Positions 16,830 through 25,534 of a stretch of 38,699 nucleotides of DNA are shown piece after piece (position 1 is the first letter of the stretch; every line of letters starts with the position of its first letter). The notes below the pieces were generated by a model. It worked only from the letters and a program-made list of their open reading frames with translations, had not been told where the DNA came from and did no database searches. Origin of the DNA: Gammaproteobacteria bacterium (GTDB lineage: Bacteria > Pseudomonadota > Gammaproteobacteria > Pseudomonadales > CAMLJR01); contig JAJUJZ010000013.1 in assembly GCA_029265075.1 (NCBI GenBank), forward strand, positions 1-38,699, given 5' to 3'. Both the position numbers and the translations under genes were made by a program.

Positions 16830-17287
16830 GTTTCACTTTCCTCGATGGCGTCCTGCAGGTAGGCGTCAGGATCGCGCGGGCTGAAGACGTTGAGGCGCGC
16901 TTCGATCAGAATCGCGTCTGCTGTAAGCCGGCACTCGAACACGCCCATACCCCCTTCGTCCTGTAGCGAACAGCGCGCTTCAATGGTGAGTTCGGTGCCG
17001 GCAGGAATGATGTCAGTGTTAGTGGTGAAGCGACGGGTGCCGAGCAGAAAGCCGAGTTTTACCGGTTCGCCGGCCAGGCGTGCGTGACCGCCCGCAAAGG
17101 CGGCGACCGTCTGCGCCATCAGCTCGATGGCAGCCCAGGCGGGCAGCGCCCCCTGTTGGCACAGCAGCCAGTCACTGCGTACGGTGGAGGCCGCCACAAT
17201 GCGTTCCGATTCCAGAACAGTCACCCGATCGAGAAAAATCATGTCGCCGGCATGTGGCAGCAGTTCATGTATCGGTGCGTTCAGCAT
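16826..17287 (-). CDS. apeP: 3-hydroxyacyl-ACP dehydratase (ApeP-like hotdog protein)
   Basis: A 153-residue hotdog-fold protein. It starts IHELLPHAGDMIFLDRV, where H12 is the likely catalytic histidine, and continues with AWAAIELMAQTVAAFAGGH, where E55 is the likely acidic partner on the central helix. This pattern is that of the ApeP dehydratase family, which removes water from 3-hydroxyacyl-ACP to give the trans double bond of the growing polyene. It overlaps the apeO 3' end by 7 nt and apeQ by 4 nt. The cluster also carries a second dehydratase domain in the ApeH-I fusion, so the two may divide substrates or form a complex. Confidence 0.88.
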   Translation of the reverse strand: MLNAPIHELLPHAGDMIFLDRVTVLESERIVAASTVRSDWLLCQQGALPAWAAIELMAQTVAAFAGGHARLAGEPVKLGFLLGTRRFTTNTDIIPAGTELTIEARCSLQDEGGMGVFECRLTADAILIEARLNVFSPRDPDAYLQDAIEESET

Positions 17288-18477
17288 GCGCCGTTACCCA
17301 CAATCAAACTGATGTTGTTACCGCCGAATGCAAACGAGTTACTCATGAGCGGTCGCTCTCCCGCTAGCAATGTGCCGGGACCGGCTAGGGCCAGCGGCGC
17401 CAGCGCGCCGTCGGCCACCCCGTCCCAGTGATGCGGCGGCAGCAGCCGGTGAGGGTTCCAGCCGCTGAGTGTGAGCCAGCAGAAGCCGGCTTCAATCGCG
17501 CCGGCAGCCCCCAGCGTATGCCCGGTCAGCGGTTTAGTGGATGAACAGGGTATGTCGGCGCCGAACAGGCGGTGCGTTACGGCGCTCTCCATTGCATCAT
17601 TTTGCAATGTCGCCGTGCCGTGCAGATTGATGTAGCCGATCGCATCGGGTGTCAGTCGCGCATCACTCAGGGCGTGTCGCATGGCCAGCTCAGCGCCATC
17701 GCCGCTGGGGTCCGGTGCGGAAATATGGTGGGCATCGGAGCTGGCCCCGCCGCCGAGGAGTGCAATCTGCTGTTTACCCTCGGGCTGGCGTGTCATCAGA
17801 AACAGCGCGGCCCCTTCACCGATATTGATGCCGTCGCGACTGGCCGAGAACGGCTGACAGGTCCGGCTGGAAACCGCTTCCAGTGAGCCGAAGCCCTGCA
17901 GTGTCAGTTCGCACAGCGCATCGACACCCCCGCATATTACGGCATCGCAGACGCCCAGCCGCAGCAGGCGCCGGGCACTCAGCAAGGCGCGCGCTCCCGA
18001 AGTACAGGCGGTCGAGATCACGTAGCACGGACCCGCCACGCCCAGCCATTCGCAGAGAAAGGTGGCGGGGGATACCAGAGTCTGCTGGTCATAGTGGTAG
18101 TCAGCCGGAAACTGGCCGGTGCGCTGGTGCTGCGCGAGGGCATCGCCCGACGCATCGATGCCGGAGGTGCTGGTGCCAATCACCACGCCGACCCGGTGGC
18201 TGCCGTGGCGGGCAAGCGCAGCGCGCAGCGCCGGTTCGATTTCCAGCGCTGCCGCATACAGCAGCTGGTTAGCGCGGGAGCGCTGGGTCAGCGGCGTGGA
18301 TGCGGGCAGCTCCGGCAGCGGTTGTGTTACCGCGCCGACCGGTAGCGGAGCGGGTGCACCTGCAACTTCCCGCAGCGCCAGCGGCTGGGGCGTGGCGGCC
18401 ACAAGCGCTGCGGCTACCGCCGCCTTGCCGGCACCCAGTGCACAGACAATACCCAGCTCTTCCAGCCAGCTGTTCAT
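17281..18477 (-). CDS. apeO: Beta-ketoacyl-ACP synthase (ApeO-like polyene KS)
   Basis: A 398-residue KS. I start it at ATG 18477 (MNSWLEELGIVCALGAGK), which overlaps the upstream lipoprotein stop by ATGA, instead of the track's 18546. The triad is complete: C158 in STACTSGAR, H286 in NLHGTATLQND and H320 in PLTGHTLGAAGA. In aryl-polyene systems ApeO is the catalytic KS that pairs with the cysteine-less ApeC chain-length factor and elongates the aryl starter with malonyl units; a matching ApeC-like gene is the first gene of this cluster. The N-terminus lacks the usual RVVVTG strand, a divergence also found in ApeO-type enzymes. Confidence 0.87.
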   Translation of the reverse strand: MNSWLEELGIVCALGAGKAAVAAALVAATPQPLALREVAGAPAPLPVGAVTQPLPELPASTPLTQRSRANQLLYAAALEIEPALRAALARHGSHRVGVVIGTSTSGIDASGDALAQHQRTGQFPADYHYDQQTLVSPATFLCEWLGVAGPCYVISTACTSGARALLSARRLLRLGVCDAVICGGVDALCELTLQGFGSLEAVSSRTCQPFSASRDGINIGEGAALFLMTRQPEGKQQIALLGGGASSDAHHISAPDPSGDGAELAMRHALSDARLTPDAIGYINLHGTATLQNDAMESAVTHRLFGADIPCSSTKPLTGHTLGAAGAIEAGFCWLTLSGWNPHRLLPPHHWDGVADGALAPLALAGPGTLLAGERPLMSNSFAFGGNNISLIVGNGAC

Positions 18478-18986
18478 GGCGTTTCCGCTCCTCCCGTTGG
18501 CAGCAGACTGATCCGCCAGCGGGTACTGTCGAGCTCCAGCTGCCACTCGGCAGACCCGGTCGTTTTGCTGCGCCAGCAGCGCACCGGTGTGCCGAAGCAG
18601 AGCTCACGCTGGCCGGCGAGCTGCGTCGCGGCCGGATAGTCACGTTCGAAAGTACTGGTGTCGGCGAGGGCGAAAAGCAGGCCAGCCAGCAGCGCCTCGC
18701 GGGCGCGGTCCGGTACCTGAAAGCCATCTTTCACCCACGCGCCATCCGTCAGCACCAGCCGCGCACCGGGTACGCCCAGCGGCGATAACAGGGTCGCACG
18801 CAGGTGGGGACCGTCGGCCACCAGCACGGCAAACCATGTCTCCTGGTCCGCTGCGGCGAGATAGAACTGTGCGGGCAGCGGCACTGATAGCTGCGGCAGC
18901 GTCGCCGGCAGCGGCAGCTGTGCAGCGCAGCTTGTCAGCAGGATGAGGGCAGCCGTGAGCGCGCTGGTACGTGGAGCCAGATTCAT
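18474..18986 (-). CDS. apeN: DUF3261-type lipoprotein (ApeN-like)
   Basis: A 170-residue protein with a short basic start, a hydrophobic stretch and a lipobox (ILLTSC, Cys at about residue 20), so it should be lipidated and sent to the inner leaflet of the outer membrane. The remainder (FYLAAADQETWFAVLVADGPHLRATLLSPLGVPGARLVLTDGAW) is a LolB-like beta-rich pattern seen in DUF3261 proteins of aryl-polyene clusters. It probably receives the lipid-linked pigment from the LolA-like carrier in the same cluster. Spacing is 2 nt after the halogenase-like gene and ATGA overlap with apeO. Confidence 0.75.
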   Translation of the reverse strand: MNLAPRTSALTAALILLTSCAAQLPLPATLPQLSVPLPAQFYLAAADQETWFAVLVADGPHLRATLLSPLGVPGARLVLTDGAWVKDGFQVPDRAREALLAGLLFALADTSTFERDYPAATQLAGQRELCFGTPVRCWRSKTTGSAEWQLELDSTRWRISLLPTGGAETP

Positions 18987-18988
18987 CG

Positions 18989-20260
18989 TCAGGCCGGTGC
19001 GCAGAGCTCAGCGAGGGTGCGCAGCCGCCGTTTAGCCTGAGCAACGAATGGGTTGCTGGCATCCCAGGCGTAGCCGGCCAGAACTGAGCAGATCATGCGT
19101 CGGATCTCCGGCGCGGGGTTTTCATGGTAGATCACGTCCTGGAAGCTGCAGTCGTACCAGCCTTCCACGTAAGCCCGAAATGCATTGACGCCGAATTTGA
19201 GCGGTTCGGAGAATTCCTTGTCCCAGTCGACTGCTTCTCCGCTCAGCTGACGGTGCAGCAGTGCGGCGGCCATGCTTGATGAGCGCATTGCGATGGTAAC
19301 GCCCGACGAAAAGACCGGGTCAAGGAATTCTGCGGCGTTACCCAGCAGTGCAAAGCCGGGGCCATGCAGACGCTTGACGTTGGCCGAATAGCCGCCAATG
19401 GTGCGGGCAGGCATGGCGAAACGGGCGTTGACCAGCAGGCGCCGCAGGTTGGGCGCTTCCTGTACAAAGTCACGCAGGCAGGTATCGAGATCGTCGTCGC
19501 GCCCGGCAAAATGCCCCTCGGCAGCGACCACACCCATCGAGCAGCGGCCATTACTGAACGGAATCAGCCAGTACCAGATATCACGCTGCGTCGGATGGGT
19601 GGTGATCAGAATCTTGTTGCGATCGAACTGGGGATCCACGATGCCATCTTCGATGTGGGTAAAGACGGCCTTGCGTACCGGAAAGGTCGACGGCAACTCC
19701 AGGTCCAGCAGACGCGGCAGCACGCGTCCGTAGCCACTCGCATCCAGGACGAACTCCGCCTCAACCCGATAGGCAACCCCGTGCTCGTCGTGCACGGTGA
19801 GCAGCGGGCGGCCATCCTGAAACTCGATGGCTTCGAGGCCGTGCTCGTAGCGAATTTCCACACCCTGAGCGGTTGCTTCGTCGGCCAGCACCTTGTCAAA
19901 CTTGGCGCGCTCTACCTGAAACGTCGTGCCGCGGCCGGGCGTGAAATTGTCACCGAAATTGAAATCGGTATAGCGCTCGCCCCAGCCGAACGCGGCACCG
20001 TTCTTGAGCTGAAAGCCCGCAGCTTCGACGGCGGGCATCATCCCCGCCTCCTCGACAAAGTCGAGGCAGTGGGCCAGCAGACTCTCGCCAATCGAAAAGC
20101 GGGGGAACCGCTGCCGCTCGATTACCAGCACATCGTGGCCGCGACGCCTCAGCAGGGCTGCTGCGATACTGCCGGATGGTCCGGCACCGATGACCGCGAC
20201 CTGCCGACGTTCAGATGGGAGGTCGGATGAGGCCATGTTAAGAACGCCGGTTGCGGACAT
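18989..20260 (-). CDS. Flavin-dependent halogenase-like oxidoreductase
   Basis: A 423-residue FAD protein. It shows the dinucleotide motif VIGAGPSGSIAAALL (GAGPSG, residues 25-30), an IGESL segment after the second strand, the substrate-side QLKNGAAFGWG with K86, and W229-Y-W-L-I-P234. The WxWxIP motif and the lysine are hallmarks of FADH2-dependent halogenases, where the lysine handles hypohalous acid. The K-x-GAxFxWG form resembles phenol/pyrrole-type rather than tryptophan halogenases. It sits inside the pigment operon between the MMPL exporter and ApeN. Xanthomonadins are brominated aryl polyenes, so ring or chain halogenation is the natural guess. Some WxWxIP proteins act as plain oxidoreductases, so activity is unproven. 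GAAAGG supports the start. Confidence 0.72.
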   Translation of the reverse strand: MSATGVLNMASSDLPSERRQVAVIGAGPSGSIAAALLRRRGHDVLVIERQRFPRFSIGESLLAHCLDFVEEAGMMPAVEAAGFQLKNGAAFGWGERYTDFNFGDNFTPGRGTTFQVERAKFDKVLADEATAQGVEIRYEHGLEAIEFQDGRPLLTVHDEHGVAYRVEAEFVLDASGYGRVLPRLLDLELPSTFPVRKAVFTHIEDGIVDPQFDRNKILITTHPTQRDIWYWLIPFSNGRCSMGVVAAEGHFAGRDDDLDTCLRDFVQEAPNLRRLLVNARFAMPARTIGGYSANVKRLHGPGFALLGNAAEFLDPVFSSGVTIAMRSSSMAAALLHRQLSGEAVDWDKEFSEPLKFGVNAFRAYVEGWYDCSFQDVIYHENPAPEIRRMICSVLAGYAWDASNPFVAQAKRRLRTLAELCAPA

Positions 20261-20347
20261 GTTTCAAACCTTTCAGTACGTAATTAGCGGTAGCGGTTCA
20301 GTGCACAGCGGCCGCGCATGATAACAGGCACCGGCGGATGGCTGCGC

Positions 20348-22741
20348 TCATTCGCATGATTTTCTGAGCTCGCCTGACGGCACTGCCCACGGGGCCAGCA
20401 ATACACAGAACACCAGTCCCAGCGTGACCGCCAGCCCGAAATTGCTGACGGCCGGCGTTTGCGAAAGCGCCAGCAGACCGAACGAGAGCCAGGCGGTTAC
20501 GGCAGCAACCACCACGCCCAGCAGGCTGACCACCATGCCACCGACACGCTCATGGATCAGAATCGCGTAGTCGACGCCCACGGCGGTCGCCAGCAGCAGG
20601 CCGAACAGGCCGAACAGGGTAAGGGGCTGCCCCAGCAACCCCAGCGCACCGGCCGCCAGCAGGGCCGCTGCGAACGGCAAGCCGACGATGGCCATCGCTG
20701 GCCGCAGTCCAATTGCAAGGGCTACCAGCGCCAGCAGTATCAGTGTGGCAATCGCCTTGAGCAGCAGGGCGCGCCATTGCACCTGGTCGAGCGCGGCATC
20801 GAGCGCTGCAACCCGGTCCACGTAGCGGACGCCCGGCAGCTCCCCGGCGAGCCTCGCAAGCACACTGCCATTGTTCAGACCACTTAGCGTCACCAGCGCT
20901 GCCGGTGATTCGTCTGAGCTCCCTGCGAGCCAGAGATCACGCCACGGCTCGCCCAGCGGCCCTGTCAGCGCCTGGTCGGGGGTGAGCAACGGTGTCGACT
21001 GCAGAACAGCGAGTTCGGCCTGTAACTGTTCCGCAGGAATGCCGACCGCAATTAAGGGCTCAAACTGAGCAGACAGCTTCGCCAGCGCGTGTCTGAGCTG
21101 CAGCTGTTCGGCGGGGCTGGCGATGAACTGATCGATGCTGCGAAAGCTGCTCAAGACGTTTTGCTCTGTCAGTGCAGCGAGCCGCTCACTGAGCGCACGG
21201 GAGCGGGCCATGACGGTGTCCACATCCTCCCCTTCGACGATAAAAAACTGGCTGGTCGGCTGTTCGCCAGTGAGATCGGCAATGCGACGTGCCTCATTTA
21301 TCAGTTCCGGCGGCGTGCGGATCCACTGGCGCACATCGTTGCTACTGTCCAGCCGCGCTATGCCGTACGCTGTCAGCAGCGCTGCCACCAGGGCGAGGCT
21401 GATCTGCTGCCGGGATGACAGCCGGCGTCGTTGTCGCTCAATAGCGGCAACTAACGCGAGCGGCCGGGAGGCGGGCTGCAGCCGGGTGCCGGCCAGCAGG
21501 GCCGGCAGCAGTCCGACGGCGACCAGAAAGGCGCCGCCAAGGCCGGCGATGGAGAATACCGCGATCTGCGTCAGCGCCGGAAAGGGTGTGAACAGCAACG
21601 CGCCATATCCCACCACGCTGGTGGCGAGGCTGAGTCGCAATCCCGGCAGCGTACTGCGCAGCGCCGTCAGACTATGCCATTGTGGCGCTGCATCTTCGTG
21701 CTGCTGGTCCTGTCTTTTTGTCAGCCAGCTTTTCGACAGATAGTGAAGCGGGTAGTCAATGGCGACGCCGATGAGGCTGGCTCCCAGCACCAGGGTGAGA
21801 ACATGAATCTCGCCAAACAGTCCGACTGAGGCGACGGCACCGCACACCAGGCCCAGCGATACCGGCAGCAGTGCCATGAGTGCGCGTGGGGAACGGAAGG
21901 CGAACAGCAGGAGCAGAATGATGCCTATGACGCTGCCACCACCCACCCAGGCAACCTCCGCTGCGGCCTGATCGCGGGCGGCCGCAGCGTAGAGTACGCC
22001 ACCGAGCGCCAGCAGTTCGCCGCCGCCAGCGGTCACCTGCGCGCGGGCCAGGGCCACTGCATCACGCACCGCGACCGGGGCGGCAACATCGAAGGAAGTG
22101 GTATTGATGCGGGCTTCCGCCAGAATCCAGATCCGCTCGTCAGCCTCAATGGTTACTGCGCCGGTGGTGGCGTCGATAGCGATATCGCCATTGCCCTGAG
22201 GCAGCGAAATATGGCGCGTGAGGCCCAGCCAGTCGCGATCGGGCGCGACTACACCGCCCGCACTGAAAGGGTCGAACAGGGCCGCTGCCCGCTGCGCGAG
22301 GTAGCGTTCAGGGTGATGCAGCAGCTGGTCGCGGGTAGCATTATCGAGCAGCGCCAGCCGGCCGGCCAGCAGCTGCTGGCCCACTTTGTCGAGATCTGGC
22401 TGCTGCTGCCAGCGCACCCATTCAAAGCAGCCGCAGGTGTTGAGCTGCGTCGCTGTCTGTTCCGCCAGGGCTGACGCGTGCGAGCGCTGGTCATGGCCGA
22501 TCAGCAACAGCAGGCGTTCATTGAGCCGTTGCTCGACCCGTTGCTGGGCGCGCTGTTCCTGTGCGGTCTGCTCCAGCGTGGGCAGCAATGCCGTGAGATC
22601 GGTTGACAGGGGTGGACCATCCCGCCACTGCCAGGCAGCTGCGATCATCACCAGCAGCACGATGGCGAGCGTGCCGAGAGGCAGTGGCTGCTGCAACGCT
22701 GCCCGGACCGGAGCCGGTTGGGAACGGTCGTTACTGATCAA
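20348..22741 (-). CDS. apeM: MMPL/RND-family exporter (ApeM-like)
   Basis: A predicted inner-membrane exporter of about 797 residues with the two-fold MMPL layout: one helix, large periplasmic domain, helix bundle, then a repeat. The bundles carry ASLIGVAIDYPLHYLS in the first half and TAVGVDYAILIHERVGG in the second, the conserved acidic residues of the proton pathway. The track's ATG at 22831 lies deep in the LolA gene. TTG 22741 (LISNDRSQP) gives an 11-nt overlap with the LolA-like gene and is the more likely start, though this is inference. In aryl-polyene clusters this protein moves the lipid-linked pigment out of the inner membrane towards the LolA-like carrier. Confidence 0.85.
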   Translation of the reverse strand: MISNDRSQPAPVRAALQQPLPLGTLAIVLLVMIAAAWQWRDGPPLSTDLTALLPTLEQTAQEQRAQQRVEQRLNERLLLLIGHDQRSHASALAEQTATQLNTCGCFEWVRWQQQPDLDKVGQQLLAGRLALLDNATRDQLLHHPERYLAQRAAALFDPFSAGGVVAPDRDWLGLTRHISLPQGNGDIAIDATTGAVTIEADERIWILAEARINTTSFDVAAPVAVRDAVALARAQVTAGGGELLALGGVLYAAAARDQAAAEVAWVGGGSVIGIILLLLFAFRSPRALMALLPVSLGLVCGAVASVGLFGEIHVLTLVLGASLIGVAIDYPLHYLSKSWLTKRQDQQHEDAAPQWHSLTALRSTLPGLRLSLATSVVGYGALLFTPFPALTQIAVFSIAGLGGAFLVAVGLLPALLAGTRLQPASRPLALVAAIERQRRRLSSRQQISLALVAALLTAYGIARLDSSNDVRQWIRTPPELINEARRIADLTGEQPTSQFFIVEGEDVDTVMARSRALSERLAALTEQNVLSSFRSIDQFIASPAEQLQLRHALAKLSAQFEPLIAVGIPAEQLQAELAVLQSTPLLTPDQALTGPLGEPWRDLWLAGSSDESPAALVTLSGLNNGSVLARLAGELPGVRYVDRVAALDAALDQVQWRALLLKAIATLILLALVALAIGLRPAMAIVGLPFAAALLAAGALGLLGQPLTLFGLFGLLLATAVGVDYAILIHERVGGMVVSLLGVVVAAVTAWLSFGLLALSQTPAVSNFGLAVTLGLVFCVLLAPWAVPSGELRKSCE

Positions 22742-23312
22742 GCTCAGCCTGCTCCGCTGGCGCAAGCGTTGTTGCCGGCTCGGCCTGCAGGCGGATGACG
22801 GTGCGGTCGCCGCTCTGCTCCTGCAGCTCAATGCCCTGCACGACCTCGGCGCCGATCAGCTGGATGCCTGCGAAGATCTGCCGGAGCAGTGCCCCGCGGG
22901 GCGTAAGTTCTGCGCGCCAGCCGGTATCCGATTCGATCAGTGTAATCTCGAAGTCGCGCTGCAGCGCGGCCACATCACCGCCGAGTGCTGCCAGAAAGAG
23001 GCGCTGCTGGGCAGCGGCGCCCCCTTGCGGGACTGGCTGCCACTGCTGCTCATGCCAGCGGGCTACCCCCTGCGTATTGATGCGGTAGCGCTGGCTGATC
23101 GGTGTCTCCAGCAGCCACAGCAGGCCGTGCTCCTGTGCCAGCACGAAGCGGCCGCTGCTGACGAGCGGCTGAGCCAGCGCGCGCAGGTGCTTTTCCTGCA
23201 CGAAACTGCCACGCACCACAGCGTGTGAGCGCAGCTGCTCGCTGAGTTCTTCCAGCGTCATGCCCAGCGCCAGTGTGGGCACCAGCAGCCATAACAGTAC
23301 CAGCATTTTCAT
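22731..23312 (-). CDS. apeL: LolA-like periplasmic carrier (ApeL-like)
   Basis: A 193-residue protein with a signal peptide (MKMLVLLWLLVPTLALG) and a LolA-like body: LEELSEQLRSHAVVRGSFVQEKHLRALAQPLVSSGRFVLAQEHGLLWLLETP, the pattern of strands that form the half-barrel carrying acyl chains. It would ferry a lipid-linked pigment across the periplasm between the MMPL exporter and an outer-membrane lipoprotein. The start overlaps the thioesterase stop by 4 nt and the 3' end overlaps the exporter by 11 nt. The housekeeping lolA normally lies elsewhere beside ftsK, so this is the cluster-specific copy. Confidence 0.83.
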   Translation of the reverse strand: MKMLVLLWLLVPTLALGMTLEELSEQLRSHAVVRGSFVQEKHLRALAQPLVSSGRFVLAQEHGLLWLLETPISQRYRINTQGVARWHEQQWQPVPQGGAAAQQRLFLAALGGDVAALQRDFEITLIESDTGWRAELTPRGALLRQIFAGIQLIGAEVVQGIELQEQSGDRTVIRLQAEPATTLAPAEQAELDQ

Positions 23313-23737
23313 GATTGCAGCACTCGCGTGACTGCATCGAGCAACGGCGGCGGCGAGGCGAACTGCATTTCACCATTAGCCAGGTCCACTGCTACCTGTA
23401 CAGTGGTGGCGCGGGTGAGGCGCGTGCCCGTTGCCGCGCAGCGAATCAGGTAGTTGATTCTGAGCCGGTGCTCCCATTCCACCAGATCGGCCGTTACGAT
23501 CAGGCGCTGTCCGAGCTGAGCGCCTCTGACGTATCGCAGCTGCATGTCGATCACCGGCCACGCATAGCCGGAGGCGGACATCTGGCGATAGTTGTAATCG
23601 AGTTTGTCGAGCAGCGCGCAGCGGCCGATCTCCAGGTACTTCACATAATGGCCATGCCACACCACTTCCATGAGGTCGACATCGAAGAATGGCACGACCA
23701 CTTCTGCATCGGCCTGCAATACACCTTTACGACGCAT
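23309..23737 (-). CDS. apeK: 4-hydroxybenzoyl-CoA-type hotdog thioesterase (ApeK-like)
   Basis: A 142-residue thioesterase when started at ATG 23737 (MRRKGVLQADAEV), which is preceded by an excellent GGAGGAG; the longer track ORF from 23944 is inside the neighbouring gene. Motif: VPFFDVDLMEVVWHGHYVKYLEIGR, matching the D-x-D-x(5)-H-x-x-Y active-site pattern of YbgC/FcbC-like acyl thioesterases. In aryl-polyene clusters the thioesterase has been linked to releasing or proofreading acyl-ACP intermediates. It overlaps the acyltransferase gene by 11 nt and lolA-like by 4 nt. Confidence 0.87.
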   Translation of the reverse strand: MRRKGVLQADAEVVVPFFDVDLMEVVWHGHYVKYLEIGRCALLDKLDYNYRQMSASGYAWPVIDMQLRYVRGAQLGQRLIVTADLVEWEHRLRINYLIRCAATGTRLTRATTVQVAVDLANGEMQFASPPPLLDAVTRVLQS

Positions 23738-24734
23738 CGGCTCCTCCCGGGTCAGAACGTGATCCGGCGGGCGCCGTCTGCGACCGGCGGCCCGCGGCGG
23801 CAGGCTGCCGCCAGAATGGATAAAAATTGAACCATTGCAGCGGCACACGCAGACACTCGGCTGCCAGCCGATCGGCATAGCGCTGCGCCCATTGCTGCAC
23901 GACCGTATCGCGTTCGCGGCGCTGCCAGCTGATGGACCTGGCAAAAGGTTCGAGCGAGACCCGATAACGACCGCCGTCCTTTACGCAGAACAGCAGGTTC
24001 ACCGGGCAGCGCAGCAGGCCGGCCAGCAGCCATGGTCCCTGTGGCAGCCGTGCCGGCCTGCCCAGAAAATTGACGGTGGTAGTGCGCGCACCATGCAGCG
24101 GCACCCGATCACCCGCAATCGCCAGCCACTCACCGCGATCAAGGCGTTCGTTAAGCTGGAGCATCACGGCGGGATCAAGTTCGGAGACCTGAATCAGCCG
24201 CATCCGGCTGGCACCTGCTTCGGCCAGCAACTGGTTGAACTGCTCGGCGTGACGCGTGTGTACCAGCACGTTCATGCTGACGATGTCATTGATGTCGGCC
24301 AGCGCGCGGCACACTTCGAGATTGCCGAGGTGGGCGCCGACCAGCAGCTGGCCGCGACCCTGGGTGAGCCGGCGGTGCACCCCCTCCGGGTCGTCGACCG
24401 TGATCTGTTCGAGGCCGATGGCACCCCGCCATACGTCGAGCTTGTCGAGCAGCGCGTCGGCGAAACTCATGAATTGCCGGAATACCGAGCGCAGGGTGGG
24501 TCGCAGCCCGGGCTGGCCGCTCCATTCTGCCAGCGCTGCCTGATAGTCATGCGCGCTGCGACGCGCTTCACGGCCCAGCACAAAGAAGTAGAAAACGATC
24601 AGATAGATCACCGGCGTCATCGGCCGCCGGCCGAGGCGACGCACCGCCCAGACAGTCAGCCGCATCAGCGCAAGGCTGCCGCGCTCGCGCCGGGCTGCCC
24701 AGTGCGCTGCGTCGGAGCTCGTCGCCGGCTTCAT
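23727..24734 (-). CDS. LpxL/HtrB-type lipid acyltransferase
   Basis: A 335-residue protein started at ATG 24734 (MKPATSSDAAHW), which overlaps the GT2 stop by 4 nt; the track's 24914 start is upstream inside that gene. One N-terminal membrane segment (VIYLIVFYFFVL) is followed by LLVGAHLGNLE with H135-x4-E140, the catalytic dyad of lysophospholipid/lauroyl acyltransferases, and later GDRVPLHG. It resembles enzymes that add secondary acyl chains to lipid A. In this cluster it more likely acylates the glycolipid anchor of the pigment. In some aryl-polyene clusters a GT2 and such an acyltransferase occur as one fused protein; here they are two overlapping genes. Confidence 0.82.
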   Translation of the reverse strand: MKPATSSDAAHWAARRERGSLALMRLTVWAVRRLGRRPMTPVIYLIVFYFFVLGREARRSAHDYQAALAEWSGQPGLRPTLRSVFRQFMSFADALLDKLDVWRGAIGLEQITVDDPEGVHRRLTQGRGQLLVGAHLGNLEVCRALADINDIVSMNVLVHTRHAEQFNQLLAEAGASRMRLIQVSELDPAVMLQLNERLDRGEWLAIAGDRVPLHGARTTTVNFLGRPARLPQGPWLLAGLLRCPVNLLFCVKDGGRYRVSLEPFARSISWQRRERDTVVQQWAQRYADRLAAECLRVPLQWFNFYPFWRQPAAAGRRSQTAPAGSRSDPGGADAS

Positions 24735-25534
24735 GCCATACCCCGCTGCAGCCGGCGCCAGAGCAGTACCGGCAGGCGTATCAGCATGCCGAAGAAGAGC
24801 CGGGTGTGCATGCGTGAAATCTGCCAGTTGTCTTCGAGCAGGCGAAAGTGCGAGCGGCCATCGACGGGATAATGCACACTGACCGGCAGCCATCGCATGG
24901 GCTGGTCGCGCCACGCCAGCCGAACCAGAATTTCAACATCGAAGGCCATGCGCGGTTTCAGTCTGCGCTCGGCCAGCAGGACCAGGGTCGGCCCGACCGG
25001 GTAGACGCGGAAGCCGCACATGGCATCCGGAATGGCCAGCGACAGCGTATTGATCCATACCCAGATGTGCGTGAGATAGCGCGAGTAGCGCCGCCCGGCC
25101 GGCATGCTGGCATCGTACTGTGGCCGGCCGCAGATTAGCGCCAGCGGCTGCGCCCGGGCGGCGGCAATGAAGGTGGGGATCACATCGAGATCGTGCTGGC
25201 CGTCGGCATCGACCTGCAGGGCATGCGTGAAGCCCAGTGCACCCGCCTGCCGCAAGCCGGCCGTTACCGCGGCCCCTTTGCCCTGATTGGTGGCAAGCCG
25301 GATGCGCGTTACCCCAGTCTGTTGTGCGAGCTGGTCGATGACGGCCGCGCAGCCTGCACTGGAACCATCGTCCACCAGAATGCTGTACAGCCCGGCGGCG
25401 CGCAGGCGCGCGACCACGGCCGGCAGGGGCTGTTCGTGGTTGTAAACGGGGATCACTGCACAGGGGCGGAACGGGTCTGTTACACCAGGGGCCGCGGTGG
25501 CGCGGCTGGCCGACACAACAGACATTTCACTCAT
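24731..25534 (-). CDS. Family 2 glycosyltransferase
   Basis: About 267 residues of GT-A fold. It has the N-terminal FRPCAVIPVYNHEQPLPAVV, ILVDDGSS, NQGKGAAVTAGL and the DxD metal-site QVDADGQHD, a pattern near dolichol-phosphate-mannose-synthase-like GT2 enzymes. I start it at ATG 25534, overlapping the ApeH-I fusion by 8 nt; 25537 and 25525 are nearby alternatives. The C-terminus has a short hydrophobic, basic segment (FFGMLIRLPVLLWRRLQRG) that may hold it at the membrane. It would attach a sugar to the lipid or aryl head group before export. Donor and acceptor are unknown. Confidence 0.83.
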   Translation of the reverse strand: MSEMSVVSASRATAAPGVTDPFRPCAVIPVYNHEQPLPAVVARLRAAGLYSILVDDGSSAGCAAVIDQLAQQTGVTRIRLATNQGKGAAVTAGLRQAGALGFTHALQVDADGQHDLDVIPTFIAAARAQPLALICGRPQYDASMPAGRRYSRYLTHIWVWINTLSLAIPDAMCGFRVYPVGPTLVLLAERRLKPRMAFDVEILVRLAWRDQPMRWLPVSVHYPVDGRSHFRLLEDNWQISRMHTRLFFGMLIRLPVLLWRRLQRGMA

